Counted from the first letter of the stretch, positions 1 to 5,735 are shown. The stretch: 6,724 bases of DNA from Bacteroidota bacterium (GCA_947461015.1 CANHIR010000102.1:1-6724); one strand, 5' to 3'. Numbers and translations are program-made. The notes: generated from the letters alone by a model not told the origin.

Positions 1-67
1 AAATGGGACTCGAACCCGCGACCTGCTGATTACAAATCAGCTGCTCTACCAACTGAGCTATTCCGGC
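1..67 (-). tRNA. tRNA-Thr (anticodon TGT), 3' end cut by window edge
   Basis: Read on the minus strand the gene begins GCCGGAA (5' acceptor strand). It continues with a D-arm containing AGTTGGTA, an anticodon arm GCTGA / TCAGC around the loop TTTGTAA, and a T-loop TTCGAGT. Loop positions 34-36 are TGT, which reads the Thr codon ACA and, through wobble, other ACN codons. Only two bases of the 3' acceptor strand lie inside the window; the rest of the acceptor and any CCA are beyond the left edge. The T-stem as read has one C-A mismatch (GCGGG against CCCAT). In Bacteroidota a tRNA-Thr/Tyr/Gly group followed by tuf commonly lies downstream of hpf, so more tRNA genes are expected to the left; that part is inference. 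A strong promoter lies about 45 bases upstream. Confidence 0.93.
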
Positions 68-110
68 TTATCTAAATCCCACAAAAGAGCACTCCCAATT
101 TTTTGGATGG

Positions 111-140
111 CAAAGGTAATGGAATTCTTTATTTATCAAA
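111..140 (-). promoter_or_regulatory. Bacteroidota-type promoter of the tRNA-Thr transcript
   Basis: On the minus strand a TTTG (-33 element, 140-137) is followed after 18 bases by TACCTTTG (118-111), an exact match to the TAnnTTTG -7 consensus of the Bacteroidota primary sigma factor. Transcription should start near 104-107, giving a leader of roughly 40 bases before the tRNA. The bases after the -7 box (CCATCC) are the same as at the rpsU promoter. Spacing and both boxes match the known consensus; the start site itself is inferred. Confidence 0.8.
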
Positions 141-224
141 ATTTTAGATGATTTTTTTATCCTATTTTTTAATGTTTTGGGGAGATTTCTTGATAAATAC
201 CCATTATCCCCTATTACAACCCAT

Positions 225-253
225 AAAAAAGGGCCCAATTGGGCCCTTTTTTT
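225..253 (-). terminator. Palindromic terminator after hpf
   Basis: GGGCCCAATTGGGCCC (231-246) is a perfect palindrome that folds as a 6-bp all-GC stem with an AATT loop. It is flanked by six A on the left and seven T on the right, so it can act as an intrinsic terminator on either strand. On the minus strand it ends 28 bases past the hpf stop codon and separates the hpf transcript from the tRNA-Thr promoter. Confidence 0.85.
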
Positions 254-281
254 CAACCTTGAAAACGAAAATGTGTAATAT

Positions 282-581
282 TTATGCTGCTAGCTTCTCT
301 TTTTTCTTCTTTAACTGATTGATCACTGCATCAAATGCTTGCTCAAAAGATGCTTCAAATGATTTTGAACTGGTTTTTACGAAACAATTTTGCTTCGGAA
401 CATGGATATTAATTTCAACCACTTTGTCCTTAATTGCATGTACTAAATTGTCTAATTTTAAGAACACATCAATCTTGGTTATTCGGTCATGAAAAGTGGC
501 AAGTTTTTGAACTTTTTTTTCTACAAAATCTAATAGCTTTTCGTCTGCATCAAAATGCACGGTTTGAATGTTAATGTTCAT
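282..581 (-). CDS. hpf: Short-form ribosome hibernation promoting factor (HPF/RaiA family)
   Basis: This 99-residue protein is of the HPF/YfiA (S30AE) family, which binds the 30S decoding region and inactivates ribosomes in slow growth or starvation. The N-terminus (MNINIQTVHFDADEKLLDFV) fits the first beta strand and helix of the fold. The DVFLKLDN segment (38-45) and VVEINIHVPKQ (54-64) fit the following strands, and residues 73-90 the second helix. The C-terminus is basic (KKKKEK, 91-96), consistent with rRNA contact. The length matches short HPF (about 95-115 residues); the C-terminal dimerisation domain of long HPF is absent. It follows xerC on the same strand across 144 bases and ends before a GC-rich terminator. 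No SD lies at its own ATG, but a strongly SD-led 15-codon frame ends 2 nt upstream (see the 584-631 entry). No -7 box better than TACATTTT (601-594) is visible, so co-transcription with xerC is likely. Confidence 0.93.
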   Translation of the reverse strand: MNINIQTVHFDADEKLLDFVEKKVQKLATFHDRITKIDVFLKLDNLVHAIKDKVVEINIHVPKQNCFVKTSSKSFEASFEQAFDAVINQLKKKKEKLAA

Positions 582-583
582 AA

Positions 584-631
584 TTAATTATTTAAAAATG
601 TAAACGAATAAAAGAACTGGCCAGGATACAA
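584..631 (-). CDS. Putative 15-codon upstream ORF (leader peptide) of hpf
   Basis: On the minus strand AGGAGG (642-637), followed 5 bases later by a TTG codon (631-629), opens a frame encoding LYPGQFFYSFTFLNN (first residue Met if TTG initiates). It ends with TAA at 586-584. Only two bases separate that stop from the hpf ATG (581-579), a spacing suited to translational coupling or reinitiation. SD sequences are largely unused in Bacteroidota, so a consensus SD in this non-coding gap stands out. The frame is not continuous with hpf. Against it: the start is a rare TTG, the peptide is tiny and unconserved as far as can be seen here, and a weak -7-like box inside the frame (601-594) would, if used, start transcripts that lack the SD. 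Translation is a hypothesis. Confidence 0.3.
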   Translation of the reverse strand: MYPGQFFYSFTFLNN

Positions 632-634
632 AAT

Positions 635-645
635 CTCCTCCTGCC
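635..645 (-). promoter_or_regulatory. Strong SD-like sequence in the hpf leader
   Basis: The minus strand reads GGCAGGAGGAG here, with AGGAGGA fully complementary to the core anti-SD of 16S rRNA. It lies 56 bases upstream of the hpf ATG, too far to initiate hpf directly. It is correctly placed for the TTG at 631-629. It is not explained by a coding sequence, unlike the Glu-codon-derived purine runs inside xerC and hscA. Confidence 0.5.
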
Positions 646-725
646 CTATTAAGTTACGACTTTAGCTACAGAAAAAAAACAATTACCCTATTTTAAGAAA
701 ACTTTAGGAATAGCCATTCAATGAA

Positions 726-1625
726 TTAGGCCTTTGGATGTGCTTTTGCGAAAACCTCTTTTAGTTTCTCTATGGTGTTGTGCGTATAAACTTGAGTGGC
801 TGCAAGGCTTGCGTGGCCAAGTAATTCCTTAACTGCATTTAAATCGGCGCCATTATTCATTAAATGGGTGGCAAAACTATGTCTTAATACGTGTGGGCTT
901 TTCTTTTGCAAAGTAGTAACTTGTGATAAGTAAAATTTTACAAAAGTATAAATCGCTCTGGGCTGCAATGCCTTTCCTTTTTCAGTGACAAATAAATGAG
1001 GATTTCCACTAGCTTCCGATGGCTTTTCTTGTATATATTTTTTTAACTCCGTTGCCAATGCTGGACTAATGGGAAGTATCCTTTCCTTGTTTCCTTTTCC
1101 CAATACTTTGATAATGCGTTTTGGTATATCTAATTGGGTTTCTTTACAATTTATTAATTCACTTAAACGCATTCCAGTTGCATAAAATAACTGAATCACC
1201 ATTTTCTCGGTATACCCTTTCCACCCTTCTGCGAATTCCAAATTAGTAAGTAACTGCTCCATGTCGTTTTCGGCAACAAATGCAGGTAAGCGTTTATTTA
1301 CCTTAGGGCTAATTACCGTGTCCATTGGACTCTTCGTTAATTCCCCTTGTTGTATTTGGTATTTAAAAAAAGATTTTAAGGAAGATATCTTTCTATTTAA
1401 AGTTTTTCCAGTCCTCTCCTCCTCCTTCATACCTGCAAGCCAGGAACGCACCATGGTGCCAGTTAGTTGTGTAAACGGAACCCCTTCATATTGTGTTTCA
1501 ATAAAATCAAAGAATTGAATTAGGTCCCCGGAATAAGCCGTGATGGTATGCATTGAATAACGCTTCTCAAACTGGAGATGAGCCAGGAATGCATTCAGCG
1601 GTGTATAGCGGGTTTGAGAGATCAT
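726..1625 (-). CDS. xerC: Tyrosine recombinase XerC/XerD family
   Basis: This 299-residue site-specific recombinase of the tyrosine (lambda integrase) family is of the Xer type that resolves chromosome dimers at dif with FtsK. The N-terminal core-binding domain (about 7-95) is the SAM-like helical bundle, including an HTITAYSGDL segment. The catalytic domain (about 112-295) holds all expected residues: R153 (TGMRLSEL), K177 (GKGNKER), H245 and R248 (HVLRHSFATH), H271 (LLGHAS) and the nucleophile Y280 (QVYTH). Length is normal for XerC/D (about 298). Position between rpsU and hpf is typical for the Bacteroidota xerC copy and argues for a housekeeping enzyme, not a mobile integrase; no att-like repeats were seen around it. 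The start at 1625 is preceded by AAGG five bases before the ATG, a weak SD. Two terminator-like hairpins separate it from rpsU. XerC versus XerD cannot be settled by sequence alone; the context favours XerC. Confidence 0.93.
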   Translation of the reverse strand: MISQTRYTPLNAFLAHLQFEKRYSMHTITAYSGDLIQFFDFIETQYEGVPFTQLTGTMVRSWLAGMKEEERTGKTLNRKISSLKSFFKYQIQQGELTKSPMDTVISPKVNKRLPAFVAENDMEQLLTNLEFAEGWKGYTEKMVIQLFYATGMRLSELINCKETQLDIPKRIIKVLGKGNKERILPISPALATELKKYIQEKPSEASGNPHLFVTEKGKALQPRAIYTFVKFYLSQVTTLQKKSPHVLRHSFATHLMNNGADLNAVKELLGHASLAATQVYTHNTIEKLKEVFAKAHPKA

Positions 1626-1643
1626 TGTTACCTTAAAGATAAT

Positions 1644-1671
1644 AAAAAAAAACCCAGCTTTTAAGGCTAGG
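1644..1671 (-). terminator. Terminator/attenuator hairpin just upstream of xerC
   Basis: On the minus strand CCTAGC (1671-1666), a 7-base loop and GCTGGG (1658-1653) form a 6-bp stem with one G-T pair. Nine T follow (1652-1644). This is a textbook intrinsic terminator layout, though the stem is short. The T-run ends 18 bases before the xerC start codon, so it is also placed as an attenuator for xerC-hpf. Confidence 0.6.
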
Positions 1672-1701
1672 AATGAGTTTAAAAATAGTGCTTAGAAAAG
1701 T

Positions 1702-1725
1702 AAAAAGCCCCGATAAAGGGGCTTT
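1702..1725 (-). terminator. Intrinsic terminator after rpsU
   Basis: On the minus strand AAAGCCCC (1725-1718), loop TTTATC and GGGGCTTT (1711-1704) form an 8-bp stem with five GC pairs, running into TTTTT, then ACTTTTC. It lies about 60 bases past the rpsU stop codon and is the stronger stem of the two terminators in the rpsU-xerC gap. Confidence 0.75.
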
Positions 1726-1750
1726 AAAATATTTAAGCGGATTTTTTCGA

Positions 1751-1773
1751 GTCTTTATATTTAAATGAAAGAC
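1751..1773 (-). other. Hairpin in the rpsU 3' region
   Basis: GTCTTT (1773-1768 on the minus strand) and AAAGAC (1756-1751) are complementary and enclose an 11-base AT-rich loop. The hairpin begins 10 bases after the rpsU stop codon. No T-run follows, so it is not a terminator by itself; it could protect the 3' end of rpsU mRNA or be chance. Confidence 0.35.
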
Positions 1774-1783
1774 GCTAAAAAAA

Positions 1784-1981
1784 TTATCCCTCGATTTTTC
1801 CGGAGAAAATCTGCTGCTTGTAAATCGCTTTCAAAACTTGGAAACGACGCTTAACTGAAGGCTTAGTGAAAGCTTGACGCTCACGTAATTTCAATAAAGT
1901 CTTACTCTTCTCAAATTTCTTCTTGTACTTTTTAAGTGCTTTGTCGATGTTCTCGCAGTCTTTTGAATCAATAATTAACAT
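1784..1981 (-). CDS. rpsU: Small ribosomal subunit protein bS21
   Basis: This 65-residue very basic protein is of the bS21 family, which sits on the 30S platform near the 3' end of 16S rRNA. Family hallmarks are the ENIDKALKKYKKKFEKS segment (10-26), the LRERQAFTKPSVKRR segment (32-46) and a following basic helix. Length is close to other Bacteroidota bS21 proteins and shorter than the E. coli protein (71). The start is fixed by an SD (GAGGAGGT) seven bases before the ATG, the strongest such site at any annotated gene in this window. In Flavobacterium, published work shows that bS21 helps sequester the anti-SD and that rpsU, with its strong SD, is translated by ribosomes lacking bS21, giving autoregulation. 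The same arrangement is seen here. It has its own promoter (2050-2020) and is followed by tandem hairpins, so it is probably made mostly as a short monocistronic mRNA. Confidence 0.96.
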   Translation of the reverse strand: MLIIDSKDCENIDKALKKYKKKFEKSKTLLKLRERQAFTKPSVKRRFQVLKAIYKQQIFSGKIEG

Positions 1982-1988
1982 AATATAT

Positions 1989-1996
1989 ACCTCCTC
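1989..1996 (-). promoter_or_regulatory. Strong Shine-Dalgarno site of rpsU
   Basis: The minus strand reads GAGGAGGT, then ATATATT and the rpsU ATG, giving 7-base spacing. The match to the anti-SD core is complete. The start codons of hpf, hscA, the RDD gene, tyrS and the SGNH gene have nothing comparable, so this site probably has a regulatory role. Confidence 0.9.
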
Positions 1997-2019
1997 AGGC
2001 GTTTTTTTTAATTGGATGG

Positions 2020-2050
2020 CAAAGATAAGACTCTAGTTGAATTATCCAAA
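2020..2050 (-). promoter_or_regulatory. Promoter of rpsU
   Basis: On the minus strand TTTG (2050-2047), a 19-base spacer and TATCTTTG (2027-2020) match both Bacteroidota consensus elements. The start of transcription should fall near 2013-2016, leaving a leader of about 30 bases with the SD near its 3' end. The promoter lies between the hscA stop codon (2080) and rpsU. No terminator was found after hscA, so read-through from hscA is also possible. Confidence 0.82.
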
Positions 2051-2079
2051 TTTCTATTCAAATTTATATTTACCCTTAT

Positions 2080-3942
2080 TTACAGCCCAGATTGAATGTC
2101 CTTCCCCTTTAAGGCCCCCGATATAGCTTGATCCATGGCACGCTCTGCAAAGGGACGGGTTACATCATTCAATTCCTCGGTTTTTGTCTGAATTAAATGC
2201 TTGTCTTCCATGGTAATAGCCAATTGAAGTGCCTGCATTGCATTTGCCGAAGCGGTTAATTCATCCTTGGTTAAAATGGATGCATTTTTGGTTAAAAATT
2301 TTTCTGTTACGGACAACATTTGTTCTGCTTCTGTCCTAGCTTCTACCAATGCCCTCATAGCAATATCTTCCTTCGCATGGGTGATGCTTTCCATTAATCT
2401 TTGTTCCACCTCCTCATCCGTTAATCCATACTGAGGTTTAATATCTATTGTTTGTGTAACCCCACTTCTTAGTTCTTTCGCACTTACTTGTAAAATGCCG
2501 TCCGCATTGATCAAAAAATTGACATCTACTTTTGGAAGCCCTGCTGGCATTGCAGGAATACCCGTTAAGGTAAATTCACCCAGTTTACGATTGTCTTTCA
2601 CCAAATCACGCTCTCCTTGATATACTGCAATTTGAATCCCCGATTGAGCATCTTTTTGCGTTGTATATTGCCTTCCTGCTTTTGTTGGAATTTTCGAATT
2701 TCTTGGAAGTAACACATCCATTAATCCACCCATGGTTTCAATGCCTAAACTTAATGGTGTGATATCTAGTAGTAACATGGATTGATTATTCCCCGCTAAT
2801 ATATCGGCTTGCACTGCTGCGCCAAGTGCTACCACTTCATCCGGATTCACTGAATCATTTACTTCTTGATTAAAAAATTGCGACACTGTTTTTTTAACAA
2901 GCGGCACTCTTGTACTTCCTCCTACCATTAATACCGTATTAATATCTGACACTTGTAAACCTGCGTCTTGCATAGCATTTTTACAACAATCCATGGTCTT
3001 GTCCACAATGGGTTGTACTAATTTTTCAAATATGTCTTTTGTAATTGTAATTTTTTCTCCGGCAAATTCAGTTTCAAAAATAGGATGGTTGGATAAATGA
3101 ATTTTTGCTTTTTCAGCGGAAATTCTTAGTTGTTGTTTGAGTACTTTATGATCCTCTAAATTATCTAATGACCATTGTTTCATCCAATATTCAATAATAG
3201 CCCTATCTAAATCATCTCCTCCTAAATAAGTATCTCCATTGGTACTTAAAACTTCAAATATGCCGTTTGCAATTCTTAAAATAGAAATGTCAAAAGTTCC
3301 TCCACCTAAATCATATACAGCAATTGTTTTTTCTTCCATTGGATCTAAGCCAAGTCCATACGCAAGGCTTGCTGCTGTTGGTTCGTTGATGATTCTTAAA
3401 ACATCTAATCCGGCTAAACGGCCTGCATCACGAGTGGCTTGCCTTTGTGCATCATTAAAATAGGCTGGAACGGTAATCACTGCTTTTGTGACAGGTGTTT
3501 TTAAAATATGTTCTGCACGTTTTTTAAGCTCTTCTAAAATATATCCGCTTAATTCAATGGGAGAATAAAATTTATTTCCAACTTGCACTTTTACCAAACT
3601 GTCCGTATTATCGTCAATAACTTTATAAGCAAAAAAATCTTGATGATTTTGTATGTCATTGTAACTTTTACCCATCAAACGTTTGGCACTAAAAATGGTA
3701 TTTTTGGGGTCCGTTTCTAAGAAAGGTTTTGCGCGCTCTCCCACTTCCACATTTCCATATTCATCAAAGTGAACAATACTTGGTACAATACTACTTCCAT
3801 CAAACTCCTTTAAAGCAGTTGGTAGTTTTGTATCTGGATGTATAATGGCAACCAAACTATTGGTAGTCCCTAAGTCAATACCTACAATCATTTCAGCTTG
3901 TTGCAAACTACCAGTAGCAATATTTATTCCAATCTTGGCCAT
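2080..3942 (-). CDS. hscA: Fe-S cluster assembly chaperone HscA (Hsp70 family)
   Basis: This 620-residue Hsp70 uses ATP to help transfer Fe-S clusters from a scaffold protein, normally with the J-protein HscB. The nucleotide-binding domain (about 19-385) shows IDLGTTNS (22-29), NEPTAASLAYG (186-196), YDLGGGTFD (210-218) and MVGGSTRVP (339-347). The interdomain linker is LLLDITPLSLG (390-400), the beta substrate domain runs about 401-505, and the helical lid about 507-615. HscA is preferred over DnaK for three reasons: the N-terminus extends 17-20 residues before the first strand, the length matches HscA (about 616), and the C-terminus ends FAERAMDQAISGALKGKDI without the long acidic DnaK tail. 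Start at 3942 is chosen because this extension resembles other HscA proteins; ATG at 3891 (residue 18) is the alternative. No isc, hscB or fdx genes lie nearby. A TAnnTTTG box sits 13 bases before the ATG, so the leader would be very short. Confidence 0.9.
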   Translation of the reverse strand: MAKIGINIATGSLQQAEMIVGIDLGTTNSLVAIIHPDTKLPTALKEFDGSSIVPSIVHFDEYGNVEVGERAKPFLETDPKNTIFSAKRLMGKSYNDIQNHQDFFAYKVIDDNTDSLVKVQVGNKFYSPIELSGYILEELKKRAEHILKTPVTKAVITVPAYFNDAQRQATRDAGRLAGLDVLRIINEPTAASLAYGLGLDPMEEKTIAVYDLGGGTFDISILRIANGIFEVLSTNGDTYLGGDDLDRAIIEYWMKQWSLDNLEDHKVLKQQLRISAEKAKIHLSNHPIFETEFAGEKITITKDIFEKLVQPIVDKTMDCCKNAMQDAGLQVSDINTVLMVGGSTRVPLVKKTVSQFFNQEVNDSVNPDEVVALGAAVQADILAGNNQSMLLLDITPLSLGIETMGGLMDVLLPRNSKIPTKAGRQYTTQKDAQSGIQIAVYQGERDLVKDNRKLGEFTLTGIPAMPAGLPKVDVNFLINADGILQVSAKELRSGVTQTIDIKPQYGLTDEEVEQRLMESITHAKEDIAMRALVEARTEAEQMLSVTEKFLTKNASILTKDELTASANAMQALQLAITMEDKHLIQTKTEELNDVTRPFAERAMDQAISGALKGKDIQSGL

Positions 3943-3955
3943 TCAAAAAATTTTA

Positions 3956-3963
3956 CAAATGTA
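3956..3963 (-). promoter_or_regulatory. Candidate -7 box of hscA
   Basis: On the minus strand TACATTTG matches TAnnTTTG exactly and lies 13 bases before the hscA ATG, predicting a leader of only about 6-9 bases. No TTTG or TTG is found at the normal 17-23 base distance upstream, so the promoter is either weak or activator-dependent, or the match is chance. The box overlaps a 12-bp perfect palindrome (3957-3968). Confidence 0.4.
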
Positions 3964-3968
3964 CATTT
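3957..3968. repeat. 12-bp perfect palindrome at the hscA promoter
   Basis: AAATGTACATTT reads the same on both strands and covers most of the candidate -7 box of hscA. It could be an operator half-site pair or chance in AT-rich DNA; no second copy was seen in this window. Confidence 0.3.
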
Positions 3969-4004
3969 ACCCCAATCATTAAGGGTTGCGAATTAAGGAA
4001 TGAT

Positions 4005-4400
4005 TTATTTGCGCGTAGATATCAAATGAGTTCTTGAAAAGGTATCATGCAATGGCTTGTCGTTCCAAGCCATTCCAAACATCGTAATTAAGGAAGTTCG
4101 CAGGATCGCTCGAATTAGGACTTGAACAATATTTGGTCTTTTCATATTTAATGAAACCACTTTTGTTCGGGTAATCATTTTTGCTGGCGTTTGGCAAAAA
4201 ACAAACTCAAATAAAAATGTATACACAAATATGGTGGCAAAGAAAAAATAGCCATATCTATAGGGCGTATAGTTCCAATAAATTACCTGAAAGTTATACC
4301 ATTGGTAGAGTAGGTAACTTAAAATAAAGCTGAAAAATGTATCGAGGAAAAAGTGCATTATCCTTGTTCCTTCGCCAATTCTGGTAGATGTTGGGTTCAT
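4005..4400 (-). CDS. RDD-family integral membrane protein
   Basis: This 131-residue membrane protein matches the RDD pattern. An Arg and an Asp lie seven residues apart at the first membrane segment (R13, D20 in TRIMHFFLD). A conserved loop QTPAKMITRTKVV (70-82) corresponds to the family GxTPGKxxxxLxVV motif, and a C-terminal LHDTFSRTHLI (117-127) corresponds to the family D...(R)T.V ending. Membrane segments are about 16-33 and 49-68, with a less hydrophobic stretch 95-110 that may be a third. The usual Gly of PGK is Ala here (A73). The molecular role of most RDD proteins is unknown; some have been linked to ion transport, but nothing here supports a specific activity. It is divergent from tyrS across 51 bases and lies 62 bases before hscA on the same strand. 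The start at 4400 is kept because the next Met (15) would lose R13. No SD is seen. Confidence 0.72.
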   Translation of the reverse strand: MNPTSTRIGEGTRIMHFFLDTFFSFILSYLLYQWYNFQVIYWNYTPYRYGYFFFATIFVYTFLFEFVFCQTPAKMITRTKVVSLNMKRPNIVQVLIRAILRTSLITMFGMAWNDKPLHDTFSRTHLISTRK

Positions 4401-4404
4401 GATG

Positions 4405-4412
4405 CAAAAATA
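4405..4412 (-). promoter_or_regulatory. Candidate -7 box of the RDD gene, close to its ATG
   Basis: On the minus strand TATTTTTG matches TAnnTTTG and is followed by only four bases (CATC) before the ATG. Transcription from it would start at or next to the start codon, giving a leaderless mRNA. No -33 TTG is present at normal distance, so support is limited. Confidence 0.35.
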
Positions 4413-4427
4413 TTGCTTTTTAGTAGT

Positions 4428-4435
4428 TAAATTTG
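4428..4435 (+). promoter_or_regulatory. Candidate -7 box of tyrS
   Basis: TAAATTTG matches TAnnTTTG and lies 16 bases before the tyrS ATG, predicting a leader of about 10 bases. The only nearby TTG (4413-4415) is 12 bases upstream, too close for a normal -33 element. It lies back to back with the RDD gene box in the 51-base divergent gap. Confidence 0.45.
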
Positions 4436-4451
4436 TGGAAAGTATTAGAAT

Positions 4452-5735
4452 ATGACATTAGTGCAAGAACTACGCTGGAGAGGTATGATTCAGGATATTA
4501 TGCCTGGTACAGAGGAGCTTTTTGAAAAAGAGATGGTATCTGGGTATATCGGATTTGACCCCACTTCGGATAGTTTGCATATAGGCAGCTTAGTGCCCAT
4601 TTTATTATTGGTTCATTTACAAAAAGCTGGGCATAAACCATTTGCTTTGGTGGGCGGCGCTACCGGAATGGTAGGTGATCCTAGTGGAAAGAGTGAAGAA
4701 AGAAATTTATTAAGTGAAGAAACCTTAGCATATAATATTGCAGGCGTAAAAAAACAATTGTCTCATTTTTTAGATTTTAATAGCGGCACAAAAAATGCAG
4801 CCGAACTCGTAAACAACTACGATTGGTTTAAGGATTTTAATTTTTTACACTTTATTAGAGACGTAGGCAAGCATATCACCGTAAACTATATGATGGCAAA
4901 GGATAGTGTGAAAAAAAGAATTGAAGGAGATACGGGTATGAGTTTTACGGAATTCACCTACCAGTTGGTACAGGGTTATGATTTTTACTGGTTGTATCAA
5001 AATAAAAATTGCAAACTACAAATGGGTGGTAGCGATCAGTGGGGCAATATCACAACAGGTACAGAATTAATTCGTAGGAAGACAGGAGGAGAAGCTTTCG
5101 CATTTACTTGTCCATTAATCACTAAAGCGGACGGAGGAAAATTTGGTAAAACAGAAAAAGGAAATGTTTGGTTAGATGCAAAGAAAACTTCACCTTATCA
5201 GTTTTATCAGTTTTGGTTAAACGCAAGTGATGAAGATGCCATCAAGTGGATTAAAATATTTACTTTATTATCCCCTGCCGTTATTGATGCACTAATTACT
5301 GAACACAACACTGCTCCACAAGTAAGAAGCTTACAAAAAGCGTTGGCAGCAGAACTAACCAAGTTTGTACATAGCGAAGCAGATTTAAATTTTGCTATTA
5401 AAGCTACTGAAATATTATTTGGCAATGCCACTACCGAAGTGTTACAATCCTTAAACGAGGAACAACTATTACAAGTAATGGAAGGGGTCCCAACGGTAAA
5501 TGTAACGGTAGCTCAATTGCAAGAGGGTTATGATTTAATTAGCCTTTTAGCCGATACACAAATATTCCCAAGCAAGGGGGAAGCACGAAAAATGTGGCAG
5601 GCAGGTGGCTTAAGTATTAACAAAGAAAAAGTAAGTGCTGAATTTACAACAGTTACTACAGCACAGTTATTACAAGGGAAATATATGTTATTGCAAAAAG
5701 GAAAGAAAAATTATTATTTAGTGATGGCTAGTTAA
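4452..5735 (+). CDS. tyrS: Tyrosyl-tRNA synthetase
   Basis: This class Ic aminoacyl-tRNA synthetase charges tRNA-Tyr with tyrosine in the cytoplasm. The 427-residue length is normal for bacterial TyrRS. The Rossmann domain shows [17 protein letters not shown] (31-47) with the HIGH-type motif HIGS at 43-46, the tyrosine pocket segment YQLVQGYD (170-177), SDQWGNI (194-200) and the KMSKS-type loop KFGKT (230-234). The C-terminal S4 RNA-binding domain is at about 364-425 ([16 protein letters not shown], 371-386). The KFGKT form belongs to the TyrS branch, not TyrZ (KFGKS). It is divergent from the RDD gene and convergent with the SGNH gene, and ends in a shared bidirectional terminator. No T-box leader is possible in the short upstream gap. 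There is no SD at the start, as usual for this phylum. Confidence 0.97.
   Translation: MTLVQELRWRGMIQDIMPGTEELFEKEMVSGYIGFDPTSDSLHIGSLVPILLLVHLQKAGHKPFALVGGATGMVGDPSGKSEERNLLSEETLAYNIAGVKKQLSHFLDFNSGTKNAAELVNNYDWFKDFNFLHFIRDVGKHITVNYMMAKDSVKKRIEGDTGMSFTEFTYQLVQGYDFYWLYQNKNCKLQMGGSDQWGNITTGTELIRRKTGGEAFAFTCPLITKADGGKFGKTEKGNVWLDAKKTSPYQFYQFWLNASDEDAIKWIKIFTLLSPAVIDALITEHNTAPQVRSLQKALAAELTKFVHSEADLNFAIKATEILFGNATTEVLQSLNEEQLLQVMEGVPTVNVTVAQLQEGYDLISLLADTQIFPSKGEARKMWQAGGLSINKEKVSAEFTTVTTAQLLQGKYMLLQKGKKNYYLVMAS

Noticed and set aside
68..256. 62-codon open frame between tRNA-Thr and hpf
   Set aside because: It overlaps the terminator at 225-253 and the tRNA promoter at 111-140, has no recognisable domain and has biased low-complexity composition; it is a chance frame.
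672..708. Weak hairpin plus eight-T run after xerC on the minus strand
   Set aside because: The stem is CCTA/TAGG and TTTT/AAAA with an internal bulge, and six bases separate it from the T-run; too weak to call a terminator.
1413..1427. AAGGAGGAGGAGAGG, an SD-like run inside xerC
   Set aside because: It encodes KEEER within the recombinase and has no start codon at a useful distance; the purine run comes from Glu codons.
1261..1518. Plus-strand and antisense open frames at 1261-1518, 3239-3463, 5207-5431 and 6012-6230
   Set aside because: All lie within strongly supported genes on the other strand and show no domain features; they are shadows.
726..1625. Tyrosine recombinase next to a tRNA as a sign of an integrated element
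   Set aside because: The protein is a housekeeping Xer type in a conserved rpsU-xerC-hpf context, with no att repeats, cargo genes or composition shift.
2408..2415. GAGGAGGT inside hscA followed by an in-frame ATG at 2394
   Set aside because: It encodes EEV of the lid domain and is 13 bases from the ATG, too far for efficient initiation; probably codon-derived, although an internal start for a lid fragment is not impossible.
3974..4005. Inverted repeat AATCATT ... AATGATT at the end of the RDD gene
   Set aside because: A 7-bp AT-rich stem with an 18-base loop and no T-run; not a convincing terminator or operator.
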